Shown one piece after another: positions 1-27,019 of a stretch of 64,000 bases of DNA (positions within the stretch are counted from its first letter, which is position 1; every line of letters begins with the position of its first letter). The notes under the pieces were generated by a model. That model was not told the origin of the DNA. It ran no database searches and was given only the letters and a program-made list of their open reading frames with translations. A program made the position numbers and the translations under genes. Location of the stretch: contig JAGYXB010001010.1 of the NCBI GenBank assembly GCA_022495005.1, positions 1,488,001 to 1,552,000 on the forward strand. Reading direction: 5' to 3'. Source of the DNA: Rhyacophila brunnea. Lineage: Eukaryota > Arthropoda > Insecta > Trichoptera > Rhyacophilidae.

Positions 1-1600
1 AGGGCTCGAAAGTTTTTCTGTATACCATCAAACTAATATAACTCTCTCCGCATTCCATTTTTCTCCGGGTTCAATAAACATACATTATGTAGGTAATATT
101 ATAGAGATGGAACGTTGACAGATGAAAGTGATTGTACTATTAATTTTCATATAAAATCTGAAAATAAAATGGTATGCTTAATTTATTTTGCATACAAAAA
201 TATCACTTATACAAATTTGGTTTTTTATTAAAACAGAAGTTAAATATCTATCGATACACTTTGCCAAATCAAATAGTCCTTTATAAGCCTTAGTCAGATA
301 AAGTCTCGTCGCATTATTGAACTTTTAATATTATTATATTTTAAGTAATATCTTTTTTGACGTATTTATGAAACATACTTAATAATATAATCCTTCAAAA
401 TGATTAACAATAGTAATATGAAAAGGATGATCTTAATTAGTTATACAGTGAATTGCATTTATGTGCTGCTATTATCAAGATTATAATTTAATTATTTTGA
501 CGTGAAAACAATTAATTCATCAAACATAATGATTTAAAAGATTTTAATTGTTTGAAACTTTTTTATTCATCGTGATAATAAATAATTATTTTTCTCTCAG
601 TTAAAAAAAGGTAAAAATATATTCGAGATTTCAATTTATGTTAAGACTTCCAAGTATGCTTCTTAATAATCAATCTTTGTTGTATCAAGGCCGCATTTTT
701 CTGCTTTGTGTATTTATATTATTTTTATGACGAAAGTTTTTATGCTTTTGTCAAGTGTTGCAACATAACTGAATTGCGTGTCATAATAATTCAATCGAGA
801 ATAAAGAAGAAATTCAAACAATGTATTGATAAAATATCGATATTATTAAATTTATTAATACAATTGTGATATAATTTACTTTGAATATTTACTACTACAC
901 ACGTTAATATTGAGATACACTAAATTTATTTATCAATAGGTACCCTCAATAATTGAAGCTAATCAAAAGTGTGGAGGTTGTGGAACTGACTTCTTTATTT
1001 ATTTATTTTTTGATAAAAAGTAAAGCAGGATTATTCAAGTATGTTAAAAGCAAAATGACTTCCCATCTTAGACTATAGATACCTTCCCATGTTGGAAATC
1101 GACAACAGTGAAATTTTAAAATTTGACGAAATACCAAAGTTATTTATAATTTGATCAATGGTCAAAGTAACTCGGTGAACTAAATTAATATAATAGAATT
1201 TATAATGTATCTGAAACCTATCAAATCAATCTCATTATTTTTGTACGCAGATCTCGATGCGTAGATGATGAAGCGAAGCTCCTATCTGTTTAACCTACTC
1301 ATTTATTAGTGTTTTTTTATTTATTGTAATAATGATGATTGAGAATTCTATACAGTATTTAATATTGTTTAAATTAACGAATCGGCTTCTCTGAGAGTTG
1401 ATCATTTTTTTTGGCCATGGTTTAACTTAATTTTTCACATAATTCTGGCTCCATTTTGCCGATGGAGGGCTGGATGGTATCTTAATTTGGCATCAGGAAC
1501 GAATTTTGAGTTATCAACGTGGATTTTAATTTTGATAAAAATGACACTTCCGGCTCAGACACCACACCAAGCAGTAACTTTCTCAGAATTTATTATTTTG
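1..1600. other. Intergenic, no gene seen
   Basis: AT-rich sequence downstream of gene A. No exon with protease motifs, no long open frame and no recognisable transposon protein was found on either strand. Confidence 0.6.
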
Positions 1601-2010
1601 TACAACGTTTTTCTTAGGTCGTATTCTTATTTGTCCGGTACAAATCTTGCAATCGATTTTTAACTAACTTCCCGACTAGCTAGACATTTGAAACTTTTAG
1701 AATATATCAGAACACAATTTTTAATGCATTTTTAATACGCTTAGCTATCTTTAAGTAGAATTGAATTCATTTTTAGTTCATTCTGTTTTGTATGAAAAGT
1801 TATTTCGATACCATTATTGGTTGTTTGGGGGCTAGCAACTAAATTATTAAATAATATATACGTGCGTTACTATGGAAATTAATATGGAATGACATTTGAT
1901 TATTCTGTATTTCTATCAAGTAGCTAGTCAAGTCAAGTCAAGTTTATATGATTCAACAGAAAATTTTAAAACGTTGTATAAAAAAGTTCTTTTTATCTTG
2001 TAATTATTCA
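1601..2010. repeat. Dispersed non-coding repeat X, copy 1
   Basis: This stretch of about 400 bases recurs at 60662-61146, with its second half alone at 52961-53165. Shared blocks include the start TACAACGTTTTT, CCCGACTAGCTAGACATTT, AGCAACTAAATTATTAA and ATGATTCAACAGAAAATTT. It has no coding potential and no clear terminal inverted repeats. It may be a degraded non-autonomous element, or spacer copied along with the protease genes. Confidence 0.6.
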
Positions 2011-2230
2011 TAAATAAATTTTCAAATCCGCAAGTTTTACTCATTAATGTAACTTTGTTTGATTAAAGCTACGTGACTATAATTCATCCAAAAATATCAC
2101 GTACCTTGTATTTATGCCACACAATATTTTTTTTGTAGTTGAACCATTATTTTATTATTGTTTTTTACGATTTGTACTCGTTATACTGTATAATTTTCTT
2201 TTCTCATATTTTCTCTCGACTATGTATGAT

Positions 2231-2444
2231 CACGATGGCCGTACGGCTTAAGCGTCAGCCTATAGTTCCAGGTTTGAATCCATAGGACTAGCACACATAT
2301 TGTTTTTCAATTTATGTATGACTCAGAGCATGGACCTATTAAGTTGAGCAAGTGGCTGACATCCATTTCTCGTAAAAACAAAATCTATTAATACAACCCT
2401 CCACTGTGTAGAGGCCCATATGATCTTATTAGGATCGGACATGG
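2231..2444 (+). repeat. tRNA-derived SINE, copy 1
   Basis: The head resembles a tRNA promoter: a degenerate A box near 2240-2252 and the B-box-like GGTTTGAATCC at 2271-2281. The body ends with GATCTTATTAGGATCGGACATGG. The same head, body and end recur at 56808-57033, so this is a mobile family and not a tRNA gene. A third, tail-only piece lies near 17100-17230. Confidence 0.65.
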
Positions 2445-2459
2445 TCGAATATGTATATT

Positions 2460-3285
2460 AATGTGAAATACCGAGATGAAACTAGTGTTAAACGATAGTA
2501 AATACAAACTTTTCACAATCAGCTTATAATGATTCACTCTGCAGTTGGTAGCTATTACAGTTATATTTAATTAAGTTACATTAGCGATATTAAAACTACA
2601 ATACTCAGATAAACAGTAGGCAAATGATTTTTTTGAAATTCCATTCATTATAACACCCGAATTATTATTGTGACTATTTATTTTTATCTGTCTGTGCATT
2701 TGATACCTACTAAGTTTTCTTTCGCGTTACTCTTTAGATCACCATGCAGCTGATTACGCTATAATTATAAGCTTGTACGTATGCAGTTTGCCGTATCACG
2801 CTTCACCGTGAAATGTTTATCGGAAATATATGACCGTATATTAAAGAACATCCAGCCTCTTTGGGTCGTATAGTACTGACATAAAATTCATGTTTAATAA
2901 AACACGGATTTTGTCGGTTTGCATTTTATAGGAAGCCAGTAGTAAACAAATTTTGAACGTAGCCCATATACTGGAATATTTGTCAGGTTGGGTTAGATTT
3001 TTCATTCTTGAATTATTCATGAATTTTGCCGAAATCAGCTTTTGAGTTAATGTTCATATTGACTCTAATAAAATTGGAGACCGTGTAGCATACTGTCTTC
3101 TCTTTCTGAAAAGAAAGCTCACGGCGAGCTGTGCTACGGTGAAATGTTTTATGTATAATTTACATGTATATGTAATCATAATTATTATAGAGCCATTCTC
3201 GTCTCAATGTTTTTCAATTGTTGTGGTGGTTTTTGCGTTTAAGTTTAATTAAAAAAAACATGTATGTAGTAGAACATAATATTAT
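2460..3285. other. Intergenic, no gene seen
   Basis: AT-rich stretch between the SINE and the presumed 3' end of gene A. No open frame or repeat family was recognised. Confidence 0.5.
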
Positions 3286-3295
3286 TTTATTTATT
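3286..3295 (-). terminator. Overlapping AATAAA poly(A) signals of gene A
   Basis: On the minus strand two overlapping AATAAA hexamers lie about 140 bases past the gene A stop codon. This is a plausible cleavage/polyadenylation signal; there is no transcript evidence here. Confidence 0.4.
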
Positions 3296-3435
3296 GAAAA
3301 AATATTGTAATGGCATCAAAATAATTATAACTACTTACTACTGGCATAATTTAAGGATTTAGAATTTTTGATTATGAATGATGGTAAAATATATAGTTTA
3401 AATATGGTATTGAAAAAAATATGTTGTCAAGTTGT

Positions 3436-12582
<9,147 letters not shown>

Positions 12583-12653
12583 CACTTGAGAGCTAATTTG
12601 TTCCCTGCGATTAGAACTGTCGTCGCGTCAAATACTAATATTAAACTAACGTA

Positions 12654-12661
12654 TTTTTATA
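12654..12661 (-). promoter_or_regulatory. TATA box of gene A
   Basis: TATAAAAA on the minus strand about 72 bases upstream of the gene A ATG, at a normal distance for a TATA-driven start with a short 5' leader. It differs from the TTTAAATAC element of genes B to D. Confidence 0.55.
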
Positions 12662-12669
12662 CGTAAATG

Positions 12670-13170
12670 CATTATTTGGCTTTCATCAATAAAATACTTC
12701 AGCAGGTTGTTAATCTGATTGAATTTCATGCAGTTTAAAAAAAAATGCAATAAAAATCTTATCACGAAGGTTGGCCGTTCTTTTCAAAACATTTATGATT
12801 GGATTGTTTCCGATTGTGCGCTCCACGATACAGTTTTTTTAATACTCAATATAGGGCAGCCGTACCACAAGAAATCATTTACATTGTTGGCTTAAAAATC
12901 TAGAGTGGGTCCTAGTTTTTCTTTTTTCATCTTCCCCTTTCCTGGGTCAGTATTCTACATGTATCTGCATAAGTCATTCTTGAACCTTTGTTGATTGCCT
13001 GTTATCAACCCTATTGATCTGCATACTGTACAAGTACGCGGCACATTGAGAATACTCCTTACTCCACACCACCTTACTGCCTCAATGGTGAAAAACTATT
13101 TCTGAAGAAGCGGATTATCCGTTTCTAATGACGCTGGATGCGTTGTTTAACACGTCATGACAAATAAAAA
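12670..13170. other. Intergenic, no gene seen
   Basis: Upstream flank of gene A. Mixed AT content, no open frame or repeat recognised. Confidence 0.4.
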
Positions 13171-13288
13171 AAATATGATTCAACCCCAAATTTCAAATGG
13201 AGATGACCGCTTTGATTTAGGACCATTACAACAGTTAAATCTTGTCTGGCTATGATTCGCAGGCAGGTTCTATGACCTTGGTCTTGTT

Positions 13289-14115
13289 CAGTGGCGCACC
13301 CAGGATTTAATATAGGGGGGAGCCCAAGGAGGAGAATGTAAATTAGTCCCAGAGGCTCTTTTTCTTCTTCACAGCCTAATTTCTCGTTTATCGGTCGTTT
13401 GTCTATTGCACTCTGTGTACCTACACCATGGTCCCCACATCCTGAAACGGGCCCTCAGGCTAGGATATTTGGCGGGCCCCCTACCTACCGCTAAGATTAA
13501 AGGCAGTGTGAAACACTACATTAACGTTTTTCAAATTGTGTTTAGTTCAAATTAAGGGTAATATACAGTGAATTATTGGCGATTTTTAATACATCTACTT
13601 TAATAAAGGAGCTGTCGAGTATCGACACATAATAATCAAAAAATATAATGCACAATTATATAAGCAATTGAAAATATTCATGCTCACGAAGTATAATAGC
13701 GCCGCAGGCGATTTTTTTTACTATTAAAGCTAATTTATGATGTGTGTTTATCTCACTTATCTGGTCAACCCGACACGCCGGGCCCCCCACAGCTTGGGCC
13801 CCCAGGCTAGAGCCCTGTCAGCCCTTCCCAGCCATGACCTACGCCATTCCGGAATTCGGGTGGACACCGAGAATTTTTTGACAGTTCCATTAGGGATTGG
13901 GTTTCAAAATTTTTGTGTTAGTAATTAAAATCGAAGAAATTTTTCTAAAAAGGATGCTGGAGAATTAATACAAATCATTTTTTTTGCCGTTTTTTTATTT
14001 GTCTAAGCCCAAAGGTATAGTTTATTGGCTTTCAATTTCAATGTTTAAAATCATTCTGATAATTTTCAGTTTTGGGGGGTGCCAGGGCCCCTCCCCCCCC
14101 CTGGGTGCGCCACTG
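13289..14115. mobile_element. hAT-like non-autonomous DNA transposon
   Basis: An 827-bp element with perfect 16-bp terminal inverted repeats, CAGTGGCGCACCCAGG at the left and its complement at 14100-14115. It is flanked by an exact 8-bp direct duplication GTCTTGTT at 13281-13288 and 14116-14123. An 8-bp duplication and CAG-starting ends fit the hAT superfamily; P-like elements also make 8-bp duplications. The interior has GC-rich patches such as GGGCCCCC but no transposase frame. It interrupts an older LINE tail that continues at 14124. Confidence 0.8.
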
Positions 14116-14123
14116 GTCTTGTT

Positions 14124-14310
14124 ACCTGTGCGACATGTTCAGAAAAATATAAGATGTAAACCACATCTTCATATTAAGGAAATGGTAGATCTGCGCAAGT
14201 CAGTTCAACCAGCTGTTGACCCCATCGGACTATCCGACCTGGTCGACATAAATGCCAATTTTGTTGCTTTAAAACAATTTGCGGCGTCATACTGCCGAAG
14301 TAAAATTTTT
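14124..14310 (+). mobile_element. Decayed LINE 3'-tail fragment, plus strand
   Basis: Translation contains SVQPAVDPIGLSDLVD and ANFVALKQFAAS, which align with the tail copies near 58260 and 44370 read on the minus strand. The hAT-like element has inserted at its left edge, so this LINE copy is older. Confidence 0.55.
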
Positions 14311-14554
14311 TTGGTAGTTTTGTATTTACTTTTGTTACTTATTACATTTTTTAATTTTGCTTGTAGGTACGTGCTCCTCTCTTCCATAAAAGGGTTAACT
14401 GTCAAACTGAGCTGTGAACTTGTGCTCAATTTTTGACATTTTTATGATCAGTATAGTCTGGTAAATCATCATCAATAGGGTCACAATTAAACAACATACA
14501 TCGAAGCATGTCATTGTGTCTTAATATATTATAATATACAGTATGTATATTGAC

Positions 14555-14895
14555 TTGTACTAAAATTCAAATTCAAATTCAATTTTTTCTAAACATACCT
14601 ATAGTGAACATTACAAATTATTAATTTAAGACGTTCACAACATGACATTTAGAAACAAAAAAATATTATTAAAACAGTAATATATAAAAAATAGATCAGT
14701 ATTAAGTTATTAAATAGTATAAAAGTGTAAATACAAAAAAATATAAATTATATAGGTACAAGGAAGAACACCGGATGAGTTAAGCATACCATATTTTAAG
14801 AATCTATAATATTACTATTATTAATATTATTATATAACTGATTCTCCCGATTTATAAGATAGTTATCAATGACACAGTGAGTACACACAATATGT
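14555..14895 (-). mobile_element. 3'-end fragment of the 48.8-51.2 kb LINE family
   Basis: Includes the short tandem tail ATTCAAATTCAAATTC at about 14564 and then the same 3' UTR as 46030-46270 and 48770-49010, for example TAAGACGTTCACAACATGAC and ACACCGGATGAGTTAAGCA. An internal deletion joins this to CTCCCGATTTATAAGATAG from further inside the element. Non-functional. Confidence 0.7.
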
Positions 14896-15271
14896 AGGTA
14901 ATGTAAAATAAAATTCAACAAACTAAATTACGCAAATTATTATTTTATCAGTGATATAGAAATCAATGTACCTATTATGTGTTTTTGTGGTAATAATGAA
15001 AATATGATGTATTTTGTTATCAATAAAAACAAACATTATATTTTTGTTGAATTATGTACATATCCAACAAAAATCCATACATAATCATATTTTATAATAC
15101 CTAATATGATATTTTAAATATTAATATCGATATATTGCATTGTTAATAATAATTCCATGTAGGCACTAAATGGCTAGTTGCTACGTTGTAAATATTATCA
15201 CATTGTGTTTTACATGTTAATAAATTTGTATTGTACATGCATTAGTATTTTTAATCACTTAAAACTCTCGT

Positions 15272-15277
15272 TTTATT
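15272..15277 (-). terminator. AATAAA poly(A) signal of gene B
   Basis: AATAAA on the minus strand only 14 bases past the gene B stop codon, implying a very short 3' UTR if used. Confidence 0.45.
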
Positions 15278-15290
15278 GAACAAGTCATTA

Positions 15291-21375
<6,085 letters not shown>

Positions 21376-21408
21376 TGTTGGCTAATAATTTGTATACATA
21401 CAAAAAAT

Positions 21409-21418
21409 GTATTTAAAT
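21409..21418 (-). promoter_or_regulatory. TATA-like element of gene B
   Basis: ATTTAAATAC on the minus strand 34 bases upstream of the gene B ATG. The same element stands 37 bases before gene C and 40 bases before gene D, each followed by a T-rich run and then TTG, so it is a likely shared core promoter. Confidence 0.5.
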
Positions 21419-21429
21419 GACATCGAAGG

Positions 21430-22155
21430 TAGTTTACTGTACTCTATGAACAATAATTATTAAGGTATCCTTGAAAAGATACTGTAAAATGCATAACAAT
21501 AATTATAAATACAAGTACCAATTTCTTATAATTATGCTTAGGTAGGTGGAAAACATTTTTTTTTGTAAATGAATTTCTTAATTTAAATAAAATAAAATAC
21601 AATCAATAGCACCCAATCTATATACTATATCAACATCGGCCTTGGTCAACTGGAGATTGTTATCGAGAATTATTGAGACATTATAAGAAATCTTGATTCT
21701 TGTATCTTGAGAAACTGTTTATGAGATTCTGGAAAATTATAGAGTAGAGTATTTTATAATCTCAAGAGCACTATGGTCATAAGAATCGAAAACGTCTTTT
21801 GTCCGGTTTAACAAGGTCGCACATTGAAAATCGTCTCGACTGGGAAATGATCATAAATCAAAATCGGGCGTAATGTTGCAACTGTATTTCATGCGCACAA
21901 GCGAGGACATACCGGGACGGTGATGTCACGTGGCTAGCAGAAACGAAATAAAAAGCAACTTCTGCACATTCGCCGTTAAATTTTGGAATTATATCTATGC
22001 CCCATGACTAGTAAACTTTATTGCATGCGACATTGTTTTTTTTTTTTTTCAAACTAAAATGTTGCATTTTAGCTGTGTGCGAACGTACATTAAGGAACAA
22101 GCGTTTTAGAACTATAAACAAAATCATTTAGACACATTCGACATGTTGTAGTCGT

Positions 22156-22189
<34 letters not shown>

Positions 22190-22870
22190 CAATGTGACGG
22201 TAAATGTCGAGTGCAAACTAGACGAATATCGAACTACTCGTATATGATGTGCGAAATTTGACACTAAGGCCAAATAATATATTGTTTTAAAAATACCTGA
22301 GAGCATCAAGATTTCTTAAAGTAGTTTATCGGGAGTTTTAATTTAATATTTTATTATCTCTTTATTCTATTCTCTCTCTGACCCCATATTTAAAAGTAAT
22401 TACCCTATATGGCAAAAAAAAACTTAAAATGCTTCTTTTAAAAATTACTGGCGTACATCCATTTAATTTAACCGGGTTTTGGTTGGTGGGAATATTATTA
22501 GTGACAGATCTTTTGTAATACATTGGGTTATAGAGTAAATTCCGATGATAATAATCACCTAACATTGTTTTTTGAAAAAAATGTTTATGTAGTACAATTT
22601 AATAACTTACTAATTGGTACCCAGGTATTATTATCTGCTGTCGGACAGTTAATTATTAGTATAGCCGTTAATATTAATTAGCGCAATCACAGTAAATAAG
22701 GGGTGTATAGCTATATATATAGAAGCGAGTAAATGCAGAATATTAAATTATTTATTATATGATAGGTACTTAAACTATCACTTAGGTATCACTTTTAAAA
22801 AGTTACATTTGACTTTCTGTGGTGTTCCTTGGGGCTCAAAATTTAGGCCTAGGTATTTATTATTGTTTAT
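21430..22870. other. Intergenic between B and C, left part
   Basis: AT-rich spacer with an (AT)n microsatellite at about 22158-22189. Small open frames at 22124-22309 and 22362-22565 show no domain and look random. Confidence 0.5.
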
Positions 22871-22879
22871 GGTTATTAC

Positions 22880-23150
22880 AAAAGTCATGGCAACTGATTA
22901 AAATTACCTTAATGGCTGGGACATGTGTTTCTGATACCGCCAAAGAGTGCGACCCTTCATACCCTTGTAGCACAGCCTCAAGAATTCCATCGTCGTGGGC
23001 GGCCCTCTCTCGCCCTGTAGCAGTGCTACAAAAGCGATCTACGCACTGCAGGTCTAGAATGGCGGGAAGCGCAAGAGTTGGCGATCGAGGGAAGTGGCGC
23101 GAACTTGTGCTTGTCCTATGTCCCAATGCATGGTAATAACAGGGTGAAAA
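22880..23150 (+). mobile_element. LINE C-terminal remnant
   Basis: Plus-strand translation in two frames gives GLEWREAQELA and then DRGKWRELVLVLCPNAW, resembling the extreme C-terminus of RTE-type non-LTR retrotransposons (A-x-DR-x-x-WR). GC content is clearly above the surroundings. A frameshift separates the two parts and no catalytic domain remains. Confidence 0.55.
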
Positions 23151-23286
23151 AAGAAGAATTTTGTTGATTGTTGATAACGCATAGACGAAGCGCCTAGTTT
23201 CAAATACCTTTAAACGGTTTATGAACAATTTTAATTTAGATAATATGTATTCAGATGAATATTATTGTTACCAGATGGTCAAAGAC

Positions 23287-23340
23287 GGCCGTGTTCTTGG
23301 CACGGAATGTGTTAAGTCAAGTCCGTGCTAAGAACACGCC
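23287..23340. repeat. Hairpin 1 of a double hairpin
   Basis: The left arm GGCCGTGTTCTTGGCACGGA pairs with the right arm TCCGTGCTAAGAACACGCC with one mismatch and one bulge. Flanks extend the imperfect pairing to about 40 bp per side. Confidence 0.7.
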
Positions 23341-23362
23341 ATCGTATGGCCATTAGATACTT

Positions 23363-23443
23363 TCACTGCTGACAAGTTAATTACCACGCCAGGCGTGCCT
23401 TTAACACTGACCGAGTTGTGGTAATTAACTAGTCAGCAGTGAA
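23363..23443. repeat. Hairpin 2 of a double hairpin
   Basis: The left arm TCACTGCTGACAAGTTAATT (then ACCAC) pairs with the right arm ending GTCAGCAGTGA: 25 bp with one mismatch over a loop of about 30 bases. It follows hairpin 1 directly; the pair could be a foldback element. Confidence 0.7.
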
Positions 23444-23449
23444 TGAGTA

Positions 23450-24680
23450 AAACCCCAAAAACCGTTAATACGTATGATCAAAAATTATGTTAAATTTTAA
23501 AACCAGCTAAAATGGTTGTGTATACTTTTAAAATACCCCTAAAATGGATAAGCCAAAATACTCTCTAGAATATACGAATTAAATAATAAATACATAAATA
23601 AAGTTCACAGATTTAATAGATATGATTTTTCTCATTTTTCTCAAAACTACCTAAAATCGTTATAGGGGGTTTTGAAACTAGGCTCTTTGACAATCGCATG
23701 GTTTCGAGACAATTTTTTAGATATTAATGTATAATTAATAAAAAATACGTATAATGTGAAAGACAGAAATAATTTTGTGAATGAAGTTTAGTCAAATGCA
23801 TCAAACTATTGAAAAATTAAATTTTGTTGTCTTATTTATTTTATCGCAATTTTATGGTATCAGTATTTTTCATATTTAAATGTGCTAATTAAATATTAAT
23901 TAAAAGGTCTGCAGTGAATGGGTATTACTTGAAATATGACAGCAATATCTTTTCTAATGATTAAGTAATTATCTAGTTGCATATTAAGGTACCTATCTAG
24001 TTTATTCAATTTCAAAACATTATTTCATTAGGAAAATAAATTATTTAAAGTGATGATAAAAAAGTATGTTTTGATTTGATGTAAAAAAACCTTATTTAAA
24101 ACATTGACGAATGCTTAAATTCTTATATTTGTATGCACCATATCACGACTTTTAAACAGCCAAAACAAAATGAAATTTAATAATAATTATACGTAATTTT
24201 TGCTCATTTTTAAAAGCTTCAAATGTACAAATTGTGGTAAAATTATCCTGCAAATATTTTGAGAATAACCTTGTAAAATCGTCATATTGTTGCTATTTGT
24301 AGAGGGCCGCAATAGCTCTTGAGAATTATTATATTTTTGTCAGGATAATATACTTAGCATCATGGTATCTGTTAAAGTACGAGACATTATGGTCAAAAAG
24401 TTTTCGAAGGAAAATTTAAAACTTCTTTACCTGAGACTATGCAGATACTATTCGTGCCTCTATCCAACTGTTGGTTTTTTGGGTAGGTATACTTTTATTT
24501 TGAATACATTTTAAAATATACAGAAAATCTTTATATGACTATGTATTCTTTTTAATTTATGAGTGGTATAAATGAGAACATTGCTATACTTGTTAGTAGT
24601 AACAATTATCGGCATAACATCACTAGCATGTAATATTATTTGTTTTTATAAAGCGCAGAGCTAACTTGTCATCAATTAGG
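23450..24680. other. Intergenic, no gene seen
   Basis: Strongly AT-rich spacer; no open frame or repeat family recognised on either strand. Confidence 0.5.
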
Positions 24681-24682
24681 GA

Positions 24683-26373
24683 TCTCTATCCAGAAAAAAT
24701 TTTCTTTTATTTTTTTGACAATTTTTTTTTTGTATTTTTTTATTATTTGGCATCAAAAAATACTTATAAACCCAAATTTTCACCCTCCTACCCCCACCCT
24801 CCCATTTTTTAACCGGGATTTTATTATTTTTGTATTAACAAATTTAACGGTCGTTCGTATTTCAAACAGAACGAAATTATTTATGTTGTTGAATGACAGA
24901 TGGCGCTACGTCCGAGAAGAATTCAAGAAGAAGCATCGCGTCATTTTGACATTTCATTCGGCATATCACAACGCAGTGCGTGCAAAATTTTGTACGATTT
25001 ATTTTAATTTATCTATTTTTGTGTGCGTGTATTACAGTGCACAATGCCAGCAAGACGCAAGGGGGGCCATTTGGGCCGTAGAACGAATAAAGCAACAAAC
25101 ATGCGAAATAGTAGAGCAGAAAGAACAGACGGACAAATCCAACAAGATAACAAAAACGTGCGTATGAGCATGTCGCAATTGCGTGCATCTCAATCACAAA
25201 AGGCACGAGCTGAACGAAATCAACAACGACAATTGGAACGGAGCCAAGCGCGCCGGTTCGTAGTTAACAAACGCAGAGCAAATGACTGACAACGCCAACA
25301 AGTACATCGAGCATTTACATCTGCTTCGTTCCTTCGTGTCGCATTCGAGTACGAGTCAGATATTGAATATTCCGCTCATCCAAAAGGGCTAATTGGTGCT
25401 ATGGGCAAAGAATGTCCCCATTGTCATGCGCTCAAATTCAAACATGAGTATGAGTCAGCCAGGATGTGTTGCGCATCAGGAAAAGTGCAACTACCAGAAA
25501 TTGAGATACCACCTGATACCTACAAACCTGTTCCTGAAGTCCATTCGCACATTCAATTCATGCTTCCAAATGACTTCGTTCAGAGCAACAGAAATAGTTC
25601 GCAATACTGCGGCAAATGGTCAACAATTCCATTCTACGTTCAAAATCAAAGGCCAAGTATACCACAAAGTAGTCTCATTGCTGCCAATGCCAAAAGAACC
25701 ACATACATTTTTACTAATCTACTTCATGGGCGGTGAGGACAACAATCGTGTGTATGCACGATGCGGCTACAATAACCTCAATTTGCCTAATGCCAGGCGC
25801 ATCGTCAGCGAACTGGACGCCCTATTGAATGAGCACAATGAATTATTGAAATTCTTCAAAACACACATGCATGAATTGCAAAGTGACAATCACGGTATTG
25901 TTATCAATCCTGATAAAACACCAGCTGGAGAGCACGTGCGTCGATTCAATGCGCCTGTTGTTGACGACATTCTGGAATCATAGTTGGAGACCACACATCG
26001 ACGCGAGAAATCGTGATTCGAAGAAGAAACAACAATTGTTTGTCGCTGACACACACCGTTCATACGACGCTCTCCAATATCCGCTAATTTTCTGGAAGGG
26101 ACAAGACGGATATTGCATAAACAATAAACAACGAGATCCTGTCACAGGTAATTCATTCATTATGAACATCATTACTCATTTTGAATTGAGAAAATGAATG
26201 GTTGATGTTTTTTTGTTTTTATCGGCGGTCATCGTCTACAGCGCTCTATTCCTCTTTCTGTCATAGATCCCATCCCCACATACTTACGATAAATTCGGTA
26301 TTTTTTATTTAACAACGAAAATATTCACTAGAAATAATTTATATGGCAGAACAACGTTTGCCGGGTCAGCTAG
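24683..26373 (+). mobile_element. Helitron, internally deleted, both ends visible
   Basis: The element starts TCTCTATCC and ends GCCGGGTCAGCTAG, matching Helitron termini (5' TC, 3' CTRR). It lies exactly between an A (24682) and a T (26374), the expected AT target. A possible terminal stem (GGCA...TGCC) precedes the end. The interior encodes only the N-terminal part of a Helitron polyprotein with frameshifts. The HUH replication and helicase domains are absent, so it can only have moved with help from another copy. Confidence 0.85.
25044..26197 (+). pseudogene. Helitron Rep/helicase polyprotein, N-terminal remnant
   Basis: Reads as several frames. It starts at ATG 25044 with a basic segment (MPARRKGGHLGRRTNK), breaks near 25288, and resumes with CPHCHALKFKHE and MCCASGKVQLPE (zinc-binding region). 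It then shifts frame, with KIKGQVYHKVVSLLPMPKEP, YARCGYNNLN and VINPDKTPAGEHVRRFNAP, shifts again and ends with SYDALQYPLIFWKGQDGY and RDPVTG. These are the conserved blocks upstream of the HUH domain in animal Helitrons. The reading then runs into the 3' terminal region, so roughly the last two thirds of the protein has been deleted. Confidence 0.85.
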
Positions 26374-26744
26374 TATTATTATAATAATTAAAATCTCACT
26401 AAGTATACCACTGTCATAAAAAATGGATGTATAAGACCGGTTTCTGAGAAAGGCTCCCGCATCATAATGTTCAAATCGAGAGAAAACGTTTGCTGTTTAG
26501 GTATTTAGCTTAGTTATCTTTGGATCGTTTTTACGATAGGTAAAAAGTCCAGAACCGCTGTAAAAAGCAATAACTCAATTCAATCAATAAATAAACTGAT
26601 GTGTAAATAATCATTCATTTAGTTTTAATTAATTAAAATCCAATATGTTTTCTGATATCACTATCGATTTTTACAGAAATATTTTTTCAAAAATCTGTCA
26701 AATAATATAATTAATAATGTAATTAGCAAAATTCCAAGCATTAT

Positions 26745-27010
26745 TATGATAATAAACTATTTCTTTTATTCAACGAATAGCGATTAAACGATAGCCAATA
26801 AAGCATTTTTATTTGCATACTAACTACTAGCTAAAATCGACGTAATAAAGTAAAATGTTTGTAGCTTTGTAAAGCATACTGGCTCGAGTTCAGCGATTAC
26901 ACGTTTAGTCCCGTCGGGTGTCGTATTTTTTTCTAGTGGGTATACGCATGAGATCAGTGGCAAAGAATAACTTTTGGAAAGAGGTAGGCTGTGGAAATCT
27001 GATAAAAAGA
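26745..27010 (+). repeat. Repeat T fragment with tRNA-like head
   Basis: ATTTCTTTTATTCAACGAAT at 26759-26778 matches the terminal segment of repeat T copies near 29877, 30478, 54433 and 56197. Farther in, TAGTCCCGTCGGGTGTCGTA resembles the tRNA-like part near 54700. Partial copy. Confidence 0.45.
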
Positions 27011-27019
27011 ACACACTTG

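Noticed and set aside
24715..25167. 150-codon open frame at the Helitron 5' end
   Set aside because: It overlaps the true Helitron N-terminal frame (from 25044) in another phase and starts in a poly(T) region; no domain.
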